From assembly GCF_963678635.1 (NCBI RefSeq), contig NC_087065.1:65379374-65443373 (forward strand): a DNA stretch of 64,000 bases. The letters run 5' to 3'. Source of the stretch: Symsagittifera roscoffensis. Lineage: Eukaryota; Xenacoelomorpha; Acoela; Convolutidae. The translations under genes were made by a program, and so were the position numbers. Each line of letters opens with the position of its first letter. Position 1 is the stretch's first letter. The notes below the pieces were generated by a model. The model was not told the DNA's origin and searched no databases. It saw nothing but the letters and a program-made list of their open reading frames with translations. Below, piece after piece: positions 11,291-21,484 of the stretch.

Positions 11291-13165
11291 TGAGTGCTTA
11301 AGTATTTGTTGAAATACTATGAAAAATCTATTATTTATAAAATATCGACTAATTGAGAGGTTTTGCGTAGTAACCGAATTAAAGTTTTCCTTGCATTAGG
11401 CTTGTAAAAGTTATCATAAAGTAGTGGGTAGCAGATACTGGGGATTGATTTACTAAGAATTATGGTTTTCTTCGCTTTTTTTCTGCAAATCGGAAAAGAA
11501 ATTGATAACATGCAAAGTGAGTTCAAGAGCGGAAACATGCAAAAAGCAGAAAGCAAGAATAAGCTTAAGATATCGAAAATTTCTACGAAAAAAACCATGA
11601 AAATTTTGTTGTGTTGTAGAAGCAACAGAGAGATAATAATCGGTTTTGAAGAAAATTTTGTTGAGTATCATACAATCTAATTTACTGTTAAGAGAAATAT
11701 ACCCCTTTTTTAGTCAATTTTAGCAGGAAAATATTCAATTTTTTTCAATGATCTGAAACTTAATATCATCAACAATGTTGAAAACGTCTCAGAAGTTGCA
11801 ACTTTTGTACAAGTTTGGGTTATTTTTTGAGAAAAAACTGAGGAGGAGCTAGATCATGGAGTTTGATCTAGAAGTTTCAATGAATATTGCTCTTTTTGTT
11901 CAACTGAATTGAGATTCTTAGGTAAATTCTCCTTGAATTGAACAAAAATTCAGTTAGTTACACAAATGAAAGGTTAAAAACGGAAAATTTTGGATAGATT
12001 TGGTTAATTTTTACTTTCTCGAAAATTACGATTAATTATCTTATTTTCCCGAGAAATTGGAAGTATTAATATTGATTTAACTAATATGAATTTTATATGT
12101 TCACAGCATTATGTAATCCACTTTTCAGCTAAAATTAGCGTAAATTTTATTGTATTTCAATATGTTGAGAGAAAATTGTGAAAAAATCCATATTTCTATT
12201 CAAAGTTTTGTATCAGTGTCTCAACATGATGCCAATTGAAAAACAATTTGAGCTCAACTTTAAACTCTAAACATATCCATATTTCTTGAAATTAGATCAG
12301 AAGCAACAAAAAAGTTGCCAAAACCTTGAGATATTTGCAATTTTTTCCAAAACTTTGACATTTTTTTACTTTCAGTAGGTTGCAGCATAGTTTCAGCTAG
12401 ATTGATTACTGTTTCAAAAATTCAATTTTTATACTTGTTTGAAAAAAATTCAATTTTTTGATAAAAAATCCAAATACTTGCCCATCTTACCATTGACTTA
12501 CCATGAACCAAAAAACATAATACCTTCATTACACAATCTACACGTAAAACGCAAGCACTACATAACGCGTGCAGAGATTTTTGCGAAAAAACTAGACATT
12601 TCCACACAAAATCCAGAAAAACGCCGTTTTTCTTACCGTTCTCTTACCATCACACTGAAACCTATTCCCTATTTTAATACAATGCATTTGTAAACCTTAT
12701 ACATAGAGATATCTATACACTATCCTAATACATGGGAAATCTAAACTCTATCTTAAAACATGGAAAGATCGGGCGCCAAAATTTTTTCTGAAAACTACCA
12801 TCTCAAACCTTACCATCTTAATTAATAGGAAACCTATTCCCTATCTTAATACATAGAAAATCTATTCCCTATCTTAATACATAGGTTGGTGACCTGATAC
12901 TCTATTCCCTATCTTAATACCTTGGGAAACCTTTTTCCTAATGATTTTTTATTTCCCTTCATTGACTTTGTCATACATAGGGAAATCTATACGGTATAGA
13001 TGGGAAATTCGGGCGCCGAAAAAACTTAACATCTGAATCTTACCCTCTGAAACCTGGTAATTAGGAAACTTATTCCCTATCTTAATACATTGGGAAATCT
13101 ATAGCCTATGTTAATACATAATGTGAGGACCGGATACTCTATAGCCTATGTTAATACATGGGGGT
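10780..13165 (-). repeat. Right arm of large inverted repeat
   Basis: This is the reverse complement of the left arm (about 1,600-5,310), ending in a run of C at about 13,170. It contains the body of the zinc-finger gene, the segment matching 2,880-3,320, the segment matching 2,130-2,290, and the subterminal repeats at 12,650-13,165. The loop between the arms is about 5.4 kb. Confidence 0.8.
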
Positions 13166-13476
13166 CCTCACCCCCCCCCCCCCCCCCCGGACAATTTGCC
13201 CCGACATATACTACTTCCCAGAATTTTTTTTATCTCGAGTTCTGACTCGCCGAAAAGTAAGACAACGAACACCTTCAATAATTGTGCACTAATAAAAACA
13301 GAATGCTTCAGAAACTTTACCTCAATTAATGACTTTAGTTGTCTACAGCATGAGTAAGAGCTTTCACTTTTTAGTGATTCGTGGTACTTTTAGGCGTATT
13401 TCAGTGGTATTCGTGAAGTTTTTGCCCGCGGGTTGAAGATTTTGACATCAAAGAAGGTTCGGCTAAACCTTGCTCC

Positions 13477-13869
13477 CTAAAATCCGTTTGCTTTTACATC
13501 TAGTCGAGCGTCTGCATCAGTTGTGGTTGAATTTTTAACAAAGCTCTCGCCTTGCAACGACTGAAGTTTCGGCTCGATTTCAACCTTATAGCAAACCTCG
13601 CTCATGAGGTTGGCAAAGGTATCTCTGATTTCGTCATGCTTCATGTGGGTGTATTCACTCTTTGCACAGTGAATGGCGAGGGAAAGATCAAAAAATTGAC
13701 CACATGCACATGTGAGTGGAATGTTGGTTGGTTCCCACCCATATTTGAGAAAAATTCCATCCCAGAATTCGGATTTACTTAGGTTGAAATTATATCTGCT
13801 AATTGGCAGTGCGTTTAACCAGTTTGAGGCTCCTTGTTCGGAGGCTAGCCCAAGTGCATATTTTTTCAC
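13477..13869 (-). pseudogene. Non-LTR retrotransposon, C-terminal fragment
   Basis: The 130-codon frame has a pattern I know from C-terminal regions of metazoan non-LTR retrotransposon polyproteins: a NWLNALPISRYNFNLSKSEF-like start, a C-x-C near the middle, a histidine-cysteine segment (AIHCAKS...THMKHDEIRD), and an ending EPKLQSLQGESF...DARLDVKANGF. It is the downstream end of the minus-strand element whose RT pieces lie at 14.3-15.0 kb. Frames are broken between pieces, so the element is dead. Confidence 0.7.
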
Positions 13870-14318
13870 TGTCGCTCAAGTTGTTCAAAAGGTTAGAGCT
13901 CTTTTGGTTTGTTCTTTCAATGTTAAGTGTTTAATTTTTGTATAGAATTTTTTTGCTCAGATACTGCTGTTAATGGGTCGTATGTGTCTAAGACTGACGA
14001 ACTTTTAATTGAACATTCTAAAAATTCTCATGGTCAGTAAGAAGCTTGATATTTAGACCACCCATTTTCAGTGGCAAATTAGTGATGTCTCTAAGTTCAT
14101 GGCTAAAATGATCTTTACCAAATAAATTTGGAATGATATTTTCCTGCAGTAACATCTCACAGGCCTGTATGTTTTTTGTGGTATTGGGGGTAGTTCTAGC
14201 TTAAAATGATAATTGTTTTTGTACACTTTGTTGTAACAGGAGTACACGTTTTGTGGTGTTGTTTTCGCGATCTTGCAATGTTTTTTCAGTGTTTTGTTAT
14301 GTTCTTTTTATTGAGTTT

Positions 14319-15019
14319 CTAAGAAAATATTACATTCAGCTCGGATCTTATGACAGAACCAAGTGCTCTGGTTCTTTTCTTTTTTTCAATTTCGGTATTT
14401 TTGAGTACCTTAAGCATTTCATTGTATCTTTCATCTTTTACAATGAGCTGGCAATTCGATGCCTTTACATGATATCCAAAAATACTTTCCGTATTTGATA
14501 ATATTGTCAAGAACTGTTCGCAGACTTTTCAGTTTTCCGACTGCGCTCCCATCGTCTGCATACCATTTCTGAATTAAGCTGTTAGCGTTGACTAATTTTG
14601 TTAAAGGTAATGTGGCTAGCCCGTACATCGCCATTGCTAATGGGTCTTCTTGTGGGATTCTTTCTCTAGATAGGATAACTTTTTTTACGAAGAGTTTGGA
14701 TGGATCAGAGTATGAGTTCTGTATAGAGGGTATTATAGAAGCGAATATTTGAAACGTTTTTCAAAGCCAGGTTCCGGTTTAGTGAGTTAAATGCATTTTC
14801 CGCTTCGGTATTATTGCATCGGAATCTGTTTTCAGGTATTGCTTCATAAGCGTATGAATTGCATATTCGGTGCCTTATTTTGGTCAAGGCATAGTGATTC
14901 GATCCGAGTGCCACAATTTCGCTTTTAAATACTTTGTGATCGTTCAACTTATTGTTCTGCAGATGAATTCGCCAATGCCAATTCGCCAATGCCAATTCGC
15001 TTAACTCCTGGGTTTTCAT
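14319..15019 (-). pseudogene. Non-LTR reverse transcriptase fragments
   Basis: Three minus-strand frames follow each other with shifts between them. 15,019-14,705 contains the ENAFNSLNR...ALKNV segment (RT motif around the first catalytic Asp, here Glu). 14,634-14,431 contains QKWYADDG, the YADD catalytic box. 14,510-14,319 contains the following GYHVKASNCQLIVKDERY segment. The order matches a polymerase read on the minus strand. Frameshifts at about 14,500 and 14,700 show it is inactive. Confidence 0.75.
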
Positions 15020-15093
15020 GGAATTAGGTGACAGGCATTGTATAGTTCGAGCAGCTCAAGACTTACTATTTCTGTCGATATTTTCTGCACACC

Positions 15094-16014
15094 ATTATAT
15101 AAGGAGGAACGGTATCTTTGATTTTTCAACTGGCTGTTGACCATTGGGTTAGTTTGCGTGCAAGTGGAAAGGGTTTGTATCTTCGGAGCATGATGTTATA
15201 TGGTTGTTGCTTATTATCTCCGCGGGAGGGTGTTTCTCAATGATGATTTGCTCAACAGTTTGACCTGTGACGGTTTCCTCGAGTGAGAGAAATTCTTGGA
15301 GGTATCAATTAATTTAGCAATAGCACTCGATTTTTTTCCGGTGCTCAATGATTTATTAAAATGCCGTGCTTCAGTTTCTACTTTCTTTTTCTTACTCTTC
15401 ACCATGCCCATTTGCAGCGCTTTCCTTTCGTTAAAATGTTTGTCCAGTTCGCCCTAATGCCATTGTTTAAGACTTCTTGCTATATTTTAAGAAATCGAAA
15501 CATCACTCTCCGACTTAGTTTTGCATAGCATGAGATGAGGGAAAATCATTGCTGTGTATGTGTTTTTTTTGTGTTTCAACTAACGAATTGAGGGTTCTAT
15601 TTAGTGTTTCTTCAAACTTAAACCCAAGTTTGTTTTTTGCGAGGATTATGAAGACTGGTTTCCAGTGCTCTACTTGGCTGTGGATTGTTCTTATTTTATC
15701 TTTTAGCTCAAGTCTGGGATTTGACCAAGGGTTGGGTGTGGCTGTTACGTGTTTATTGCTGTTTACAACTGGAGGGTTTTGATTGTTGGTCAAAGCATGT
15801 TGTTGAGGTTGAGTTGGAGGGACTTGGGCGTCAGTTGTAGTGTTGTCTGTAGTCAGGGAGGTGCAGCGAATGCAACTAAAGCTAAAATTGTCTTCGTGGT
15901 CGCTGGTTCGGTTAAAGCCGCTCCATATGACATGCATGTAGGCTGCGCATGTTGTTCACCTGCCGCGTAGGTGGTTTTTAGCTATGATCAGAAATTATAT
16001 AAGGAGGAACGGTA
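15094..16014 (+). repeat. 21-bp direct repeat pair, exactly 900 bp apart
   Basis: The same 21 bases (core TATATAAGGAGGAACGG) occur at 15,094-15,114 and 15,994-16,014, bracketing the N-terminal fragment of the minus-strand non-LTR element. Either a target-site duplication of a truncated insertion or an internal repeat of the element. Confidence 0.6.
15190..15937 (-). pseudogene. Non-LTR element, N-terminal region of polymerase ORF
   Basis: Frame 15,937-15,515 has a Pro/Thr/Asn-rich linker, then a VEHWKPVFIILAKNKLGFKF segment that matches the region preceding the RT in this kind of element. Frame 15,411-15,190 continues with a basic region and a LSLEETVTGQTVEQIIIEKHPP segment, also typical of the region before the RT domain. 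Frames are broken between the pieces. Confidence 0.6.
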
Positions 16015-16188
16015 ACTTCAGATTATCAAGAGAATTTAGAAATATTATAAGCAAGAAAAAAAATTGTAAACCGTTAATTAGCGAAGAACGTGAAGTGGAT
16101 GCCGTCTCGGCTGAATATTTGAGAGGTTAGATTTAAAATAAGATTGGGCGAAACAATAATTGAGTGTGTTGATGAACAAATTTATTAT

Positions 16189-16563
16189 TTAGGTTAAACA
16201 GCATATGGTTATGAATATAACATTTGCCATTAACATCATTATTATTGGAGCTTTGGAACGTTTTTGGATGATTAGGGTTTTGCGCTGAAATTTCTTTGTA
16301 ATTAGATTGATTAAATTTTTCCACTTTATCTCAACTTCTTGTGGATGCAGCTTATTATCAATAAACCCAATAAAGATGATTACCCTATTAAAGCGCTTTG
16401 GTCCGTATTGTAAAACTGTTTCGTACAGATATTGGTATGTGGCGCCGCGGTAAGAGTGAATTGTACATTTTACTAGAGCAAGTTTGATATATTTTGTCAT
16501 TGATGTGCCAATTACAAGCTTCTGTGAAAACTCAGGAGTGCGCCTCGCCTGGAATTGGGGCAT
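16189..16563 (-). pseudogene. SGNH-hydrolase-like ORF of non-LTR element
   Basis: The frame reads KLVIGTSMTKY, then IHSYRGATYQYL, then RVIIFIGFIDN. These correspond to SGNH blocks I, II and III, with GTS in place of GDS and GFIDN in place of GTND. The last block with Asp and His is not evident, and the frame ends soon after. It lies upstream of the RT pieces on the same strand, consistent with an ORF1-type esterase domain as known in some CR1-like LINEs. Probably degenerate. Confidence 0.5.
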
Positions 16564-16956
16564 CCGCTTGAAATTCAGGGAGCGAGAGCAGCAGAGAAGC
16601 TCCTACGTGGAAAGATGGGGGATGGTTGGGCAATGAATTTAATTTAAGTCTGAGAGTTAAAAAAAAATTAAACGAAAAAGTGATAGGTAGAACGGTACAA
16701 CCTTTGGTGTTGTTCAAGGGTAGTTCCAACTGCTCACTCCTTCTTGTGTCTAGATACGCCAGGCAAGCTTCACTCACCTACGACTGGGCCGCCGAGGTTT
16801 GGTAAGATAATCAGAAGAAGGAAGCCGAGCGCGCATATGATGTGAAAACACACAAGCGGTTAATTTGAACAATCTATTTAATAAGTTTACCACAACAATA
16901 CATCGTTGTGTGAGTGACGATACACGCGAATAGAAATATTCAAAAAGTCTCCAGTA

Positions 16957-19854
16957 ATGAGATATCGGCACTTTCAACGTACGCGATTTGAGCAACGAGG
17001 TGAAACAGAATCATCTAGTGGACGACGCGATAAAGTACAAAATCGATATTTGCTGCGTTCAGGAAACAAGGATCCAATAGGAACGAGACAATAATTTCAG
17101 ATTTATAACCCTGGAAACGTCCAAAAAACACTGCGGAAACGGATTCCTTGTGTCGCCGAAGATCGCCAACAGCGTCCACAGCTATTGGAAAGTGTCCGGC
17201 TGGATATCTGTTCTCCAAGCTCGATTAGAAGATGAATACGAAATCGAGAAAACCGGAGAACTGACGATGAAACTGCGAAAACGTGAACGATACAGGTGCG
17301 AACACGTCACCGATACGAAACTGAAACTAACAACTCAGAAACCGAAACATCTCCTAACCGTGACCAATATTTATGTCCCCCCCCCCCCAACAGGCATATT
17401 ACAGCACAGCCTAGATGAGTTGGAAGAAATTTACCATACACTGAACAAATTGGTTGGTGAGAACAAGAAACACAACCTCCTGTACCTTGCTGGAGACTTC
17501 CACGCCAAAGTTGGACGCCCGACGAGATACACATGCATCGGACGGTACTCCAGGGGACGGACAAGCAACAGCAGCACAGCTCTTCTAGAATTCTGCGAGA
17601 CGAACCAACTCTTCATAGCGAAAACCGGCTTTCAACATCGCGCCAGTCACATCACGACGTGGGAATCGAGAAGGTTCGTTAATGGAAAACTAATAACATT
17701 GTTCGATCAGATTGACTGCATAGCCTGCTTCATATATATGAAACGAAATCTGACGAATGCAGGAAGCTACAGTGGAAAAAAATCAGACTCTGGTCACAGT
17801 CTGGTAATAGCAAGGTTCAATATACGAAAGTACAAGTTGTACAGGCCAAAAACCGAGCGAATTCAGCCACCACTTAACATCAATCGCTTGGTGTCCGAGA
17901 AGAACACGAGAGAACAATACCAAACCGAACTGGAGGCACGAACAAGAAAATCAGAACGCAACACGACCTGGGAAGCTTTGCGCAAAGACATTCTCCAAGC
18001 CGCAACATCAACCTTGGAAGAGAACATAACGAGAAAAGATCATAACCCAGAGATCCATTCCTTGTCGCAGAAGCAAAAAGACCCTCGACTGAAAATCAAG
18101 GAGGCTACAGACGAGGACACGATTAGAAGGCTCAGAAGCGAAAGAAGTCAGATCCTCACCGAAATTCAGGCCAAAGTGAAGAAAACAAAACAGGACAGCC
18201 TCGACTTGGTTTTGACTGAAATCGAAAGCACACCAGACAATGCGAAGATGTTTAAATCTGTGAAATTCTTCCTATGAGGGAAGCGGCAAAACCCGATGAT
18301 GAAGGATGGCAACAATCACCCGATAACATCACCGGAGGAGAGATAAGAGTGCATCAAAAATCATTTCCAACAACAATTCTTCAAGCAGGATATCGACGAA
18401 TTTGAAAGTGACAGGTCACATGAACCGTTATATAAGCAAATAACCGAATATGAAGTAAGATCTGCGCTGAAGAAAATAAAGAACGGAAGACGGGGTCAGC
18501 GCAAAACTGCTCAAACGCGGACCAGATATCCTAGTAGCACGCGTGACCAGCACACAGAACGGTGCATTTGAGCAGCACGCCGATCTGAAGCTTGGACACG
18601 GAATCCTGGCTCCCCTCCAGAAACCCGGAAAAAGGAAGAGAATCATCAAGAACCTCCGAACAGTTATACTGCTTCCAATAATCCGCAAATTGCTGTCCTT
18701 GATCACAATGAACCGAATCCGCTCGGCCACTGAACAAGACATCTCCGACTCCCAGAGTTCAAGCCGACAGGGCAGAGGGAAAATGGACGTAGCCTGGAGA
18801 TTGAAGTGGCTGGTCGCGAAATCTCAGAATTCCCAGGTGGAATTGTATTTGACAGGAATCAATACGTCAGCTGCTATTGACACAATCGACAGAAAACAGC
18901 TAATCAATACATATCACAAGGTCATTCCACGAGACGAATTTCGACTACTAACGAAACTTTTGACAGAAACTAACCTGGAGATTAAGGCTGAGATCTGTCA
19001 GAACCACGAAACATTCCCTACCAACATTGGATCCCCCCATGGAGACGGAATCAGCGGAATCAACTTTAATTTGTACTTTAAAATGCCCTTAAAGATGTGA
19101 GACAGGATCGAGATGAAGCGAAACCACCGGCACAATTAGACCACGATTGCTCAACCCCGAAACCAGACGAAACGATTTACGCAGACGATACCGACTTTAC
19201 AACGGAAGAAGAAAACGACTCAACTTGGATTCAAGAGAACGTCACTACCATCTTGCAGACGCATCGACTCAAAGCAAACCCGTACAAGGCCGCAAGACCG
19301 ATATCACAGTGATCAAACGAGGAAATAGATCAGAAGAGAGGTGGAGGAAAACGAAGAGGCTCCGCTCGTATTTGGGAGATTCTGAAGACCCGAAACGTAG
19401 GAAAACGCTAGCCCCAACAGCTCTAGCAAAACTACAACTAGTCTGGCGCAGCGACGAAATCAAACTGAGAAGACGATTGCGACTGCATAATTGCCTGGTG
19501 AAACCGATACTGCTCTACAACTGCGAAACCTGGGTTCTGAGCAAGACAGAACGAAAACTAATCGACGCCTTTCGTCGCCAACAATTACAAAAAGTACTAT
19601 AGATCAAGTACCCATACAAGATATCCAAAAAACAACTATACAAACGGTGCGACTCATCCCAAGTATCACTCGTAGTAACCAGAAGACGCTGGATTGCCCT
19701 CGGCCACATGTTACGTCTACCAGAGACAACACCCTGCTGGCGGTCTATGATCCATTATTTCAATCAAAAAGAATTGAAGAAATTTCGAGGAAGACCCCGC
19801 ACCACACTCGTGACCACCATTGACGAAGAGGAAGACAGCAAACTATTCGAAGGA
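16957..19854 (+). pseudogene. Non-LTR retrotransposon, endonuclease and RT, interrupted
   Basis: An APE-type endonuclease start (IGTFNVRDL...IDICCVQETRIQ) begins near 16,957 and meets a stop. Frame 17,150-18,277 carries YLAGDFHAKVG, the DQIDC segment and a SDSGHSLV catalytic-histidine block. Frame 18,543-19,100 has the RT segments NLRTVILLPIIRKL, AAIDTIDRKQL and GSPHGDGISG. The YADDTDF catalytic box is in a third frame near 19,180. Thumb and C-terminal parts follow at 19,147-19,602 and 19,708-19,854. Several frameshifts make it inactive. Coding sequence stops at 19,854 where the giant LTR element is inserted, and resumes at 43,888. Confidence 0.8.
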
Positions 19855-20739
19855 TGTAACATTCGCCCAAATATCACACAGCGACGGAGCGTAGAAAAAG
19901 TACCTATTGACGACTGGCAGGCGTCAGTTACCTTAATTCCACTCGTTTTTCACCGTCTCGACCTTGCCAGTTGATTTTCTGGTCTGTCTAGGGCAAAGTA
20001 AAAAGTTACTATTTTTAGGCCATCAGTCAAACGACTTTTGATCAGCTTTCGTTTGCATGCGAACACAACCACATAGCTGAGTCTCGGATCCTCAGACTAC
20101 GTGATTGTCATTAAAAACACGGCTCGAACAACCTATTTTTATATGTTTTTGTGTGACAGTTTTATATTAAATCCATTGGAGATGGATTGACCCTTTCCTT
20201 TTTCTATCTACTCATGCTCTGAAATATCAAATAATATCGGTGTTTAATTAATATCTAGGACATTCCAGCAGCTGTTATAGTTAGTTTACCCAGTCCCTTC
20301 ACATATAACAGTCTCTGGGGGACCAAGCCTCCGCTCCCGTGATTTTCTTGAGATAACACTCTTATCTCCTATATTTCGTGTCCCGGGAGGGTTCCGTGGT
20401 ATTTCTCTTCTCCCCACTGAAGTCTCCGTCTCCACAAATATTCGTCACTAAGGTCCTTATCGTGTGTTATTGCCACGATAAGAGGCTCCGTAATTCTCTT
20501 GTCTCTGACACAACTGCTCGTCACAATTTCTATCGTTGTTCTGATTTTTTCTATTTTATTCAAAATGGCCGTCTTTTCTCTATTTCTCAGAAATGTTCTC
20601 CTTCAAATCGAAATTTTAAAATTAAAAATTCCAGAACATTCTGACCCTCCGTCGCAACACTTTTCTGTTCATAAGGCCTTTCGTCACTCTTTTTTATGTC
20701 GCGGGAAGGTTGTGCTGTGTCATCCGGCAGAATGGCACA
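19855..20739 (-). repeat. 3' LTR (left)
   Basis: 885 bp, identical to 43,003-43,887 except for three substitutions in the second half (in the CTCTTCTCCCC, GTAATTCTC and ACTGCTCG segments). On the minus strand it follows the 3' purine-rich stretch (GTCCGGGGAGTA) at 20,740-20,752. Confidence 0.95.
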
Positions 20740-20740
20740 T

Positions 20741-20786
20741 ACTCCCCGGACAAGTCTCCATCAATGTCCCTATTGATCGCACAACA
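20741..20786 (-). promoter_or_regulatory. 3' polypurine-tract region with hairpin
   Basis: Directly inside the 3' LTR the plus strand reads ACTCCCCGGACAA, then TCCATC and a hairpin ATCAAT-GTCCCT-ATTGAT. On the coding strand the first part is TTGTCCGGGGAGT next to the LTR, the expected place for the plus-strand primer. The purine run is short. A second copy of the whole motif lies at 31,422-31,467 inside ORF B. Confidence 0.5.
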
Positions 20787-21484
20787 CCGGGTTATCGTCA
20801 AGTAGGTATCCAGTTTTCTGTAACCAATCTTACAAATCGCATAAGAAAATGAAATTTATCTACTCCACCTCAACTCACTAAGTGTTCACAAATGGCATCG
20901 TACTACATCTCACTGCCTTTCAACATTTTCACAAAATTTGCACCATGAGGAGTGTCCTAGATAAAATTTCTTTTCTGACTACTTATGTCATCTCGCCATA
21001 AAACTTCTTTTCGCTTCTGATTAAAAAGTGGGACGTGGCACGGCCACGCACCCGTTAAAATTAACTTAACTTCACTCACCAAGTATAATTAGTCATTTAT
21101 GTGGTCCTTTCAATATTAAAACTAAGAAACTCTGTGGCTAGGAAAGTTATTGAGTTACCCACCCTTCTCGAGCGAGTTTACTCAAACTTACCATGTCGCC
21201 ACACAGTGAAGTTGTGTCTTACACAGGTTAAAAACTTCAGTCGGGAATAAATAGGTAAATATACTCACCTATGCTCCTTATATACATACATAGATAGTAA
21301 TAACTAAAATCAACAATTTCAACAATTTTAACAATTGCAACATTTTCAAAGTTTGGTCTGACCAAACTAAATCAAAACAAAAAGTTTAACAAGTTCAATA
21401 ATCAAAACTTGGTTGATTTGTTCAAGTTTTTACACACAAAGACAATCAAGTTTTTTCTCCTTCTTTTCTCTTCCTCCGTCATCT
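20787..21484 (-). other. 3' untranslated region of LTR element
   Basis: No ORF. It holds a perfect 8-bp hairpin (AGTTTGGT-CTG-ACCAAACT, 21,350-21,368) about 120 bp past the ORF C stop, and CAATTT-type A-rich short repeats at 21,310-21,345. Confidence 0.6.

Noticed and set aside
13148-13357. Proline-rich ORF
   Set aside because: It is a translation of the C-run at the end of the inverted repeat.
20369-20852. ORFs within the LTRs (20,369-20,852 and 43,517-44,110)
   Set aside because: They lie in the LTR on either strand, change where the LTR ends, and match no known LTR-encoded protein.
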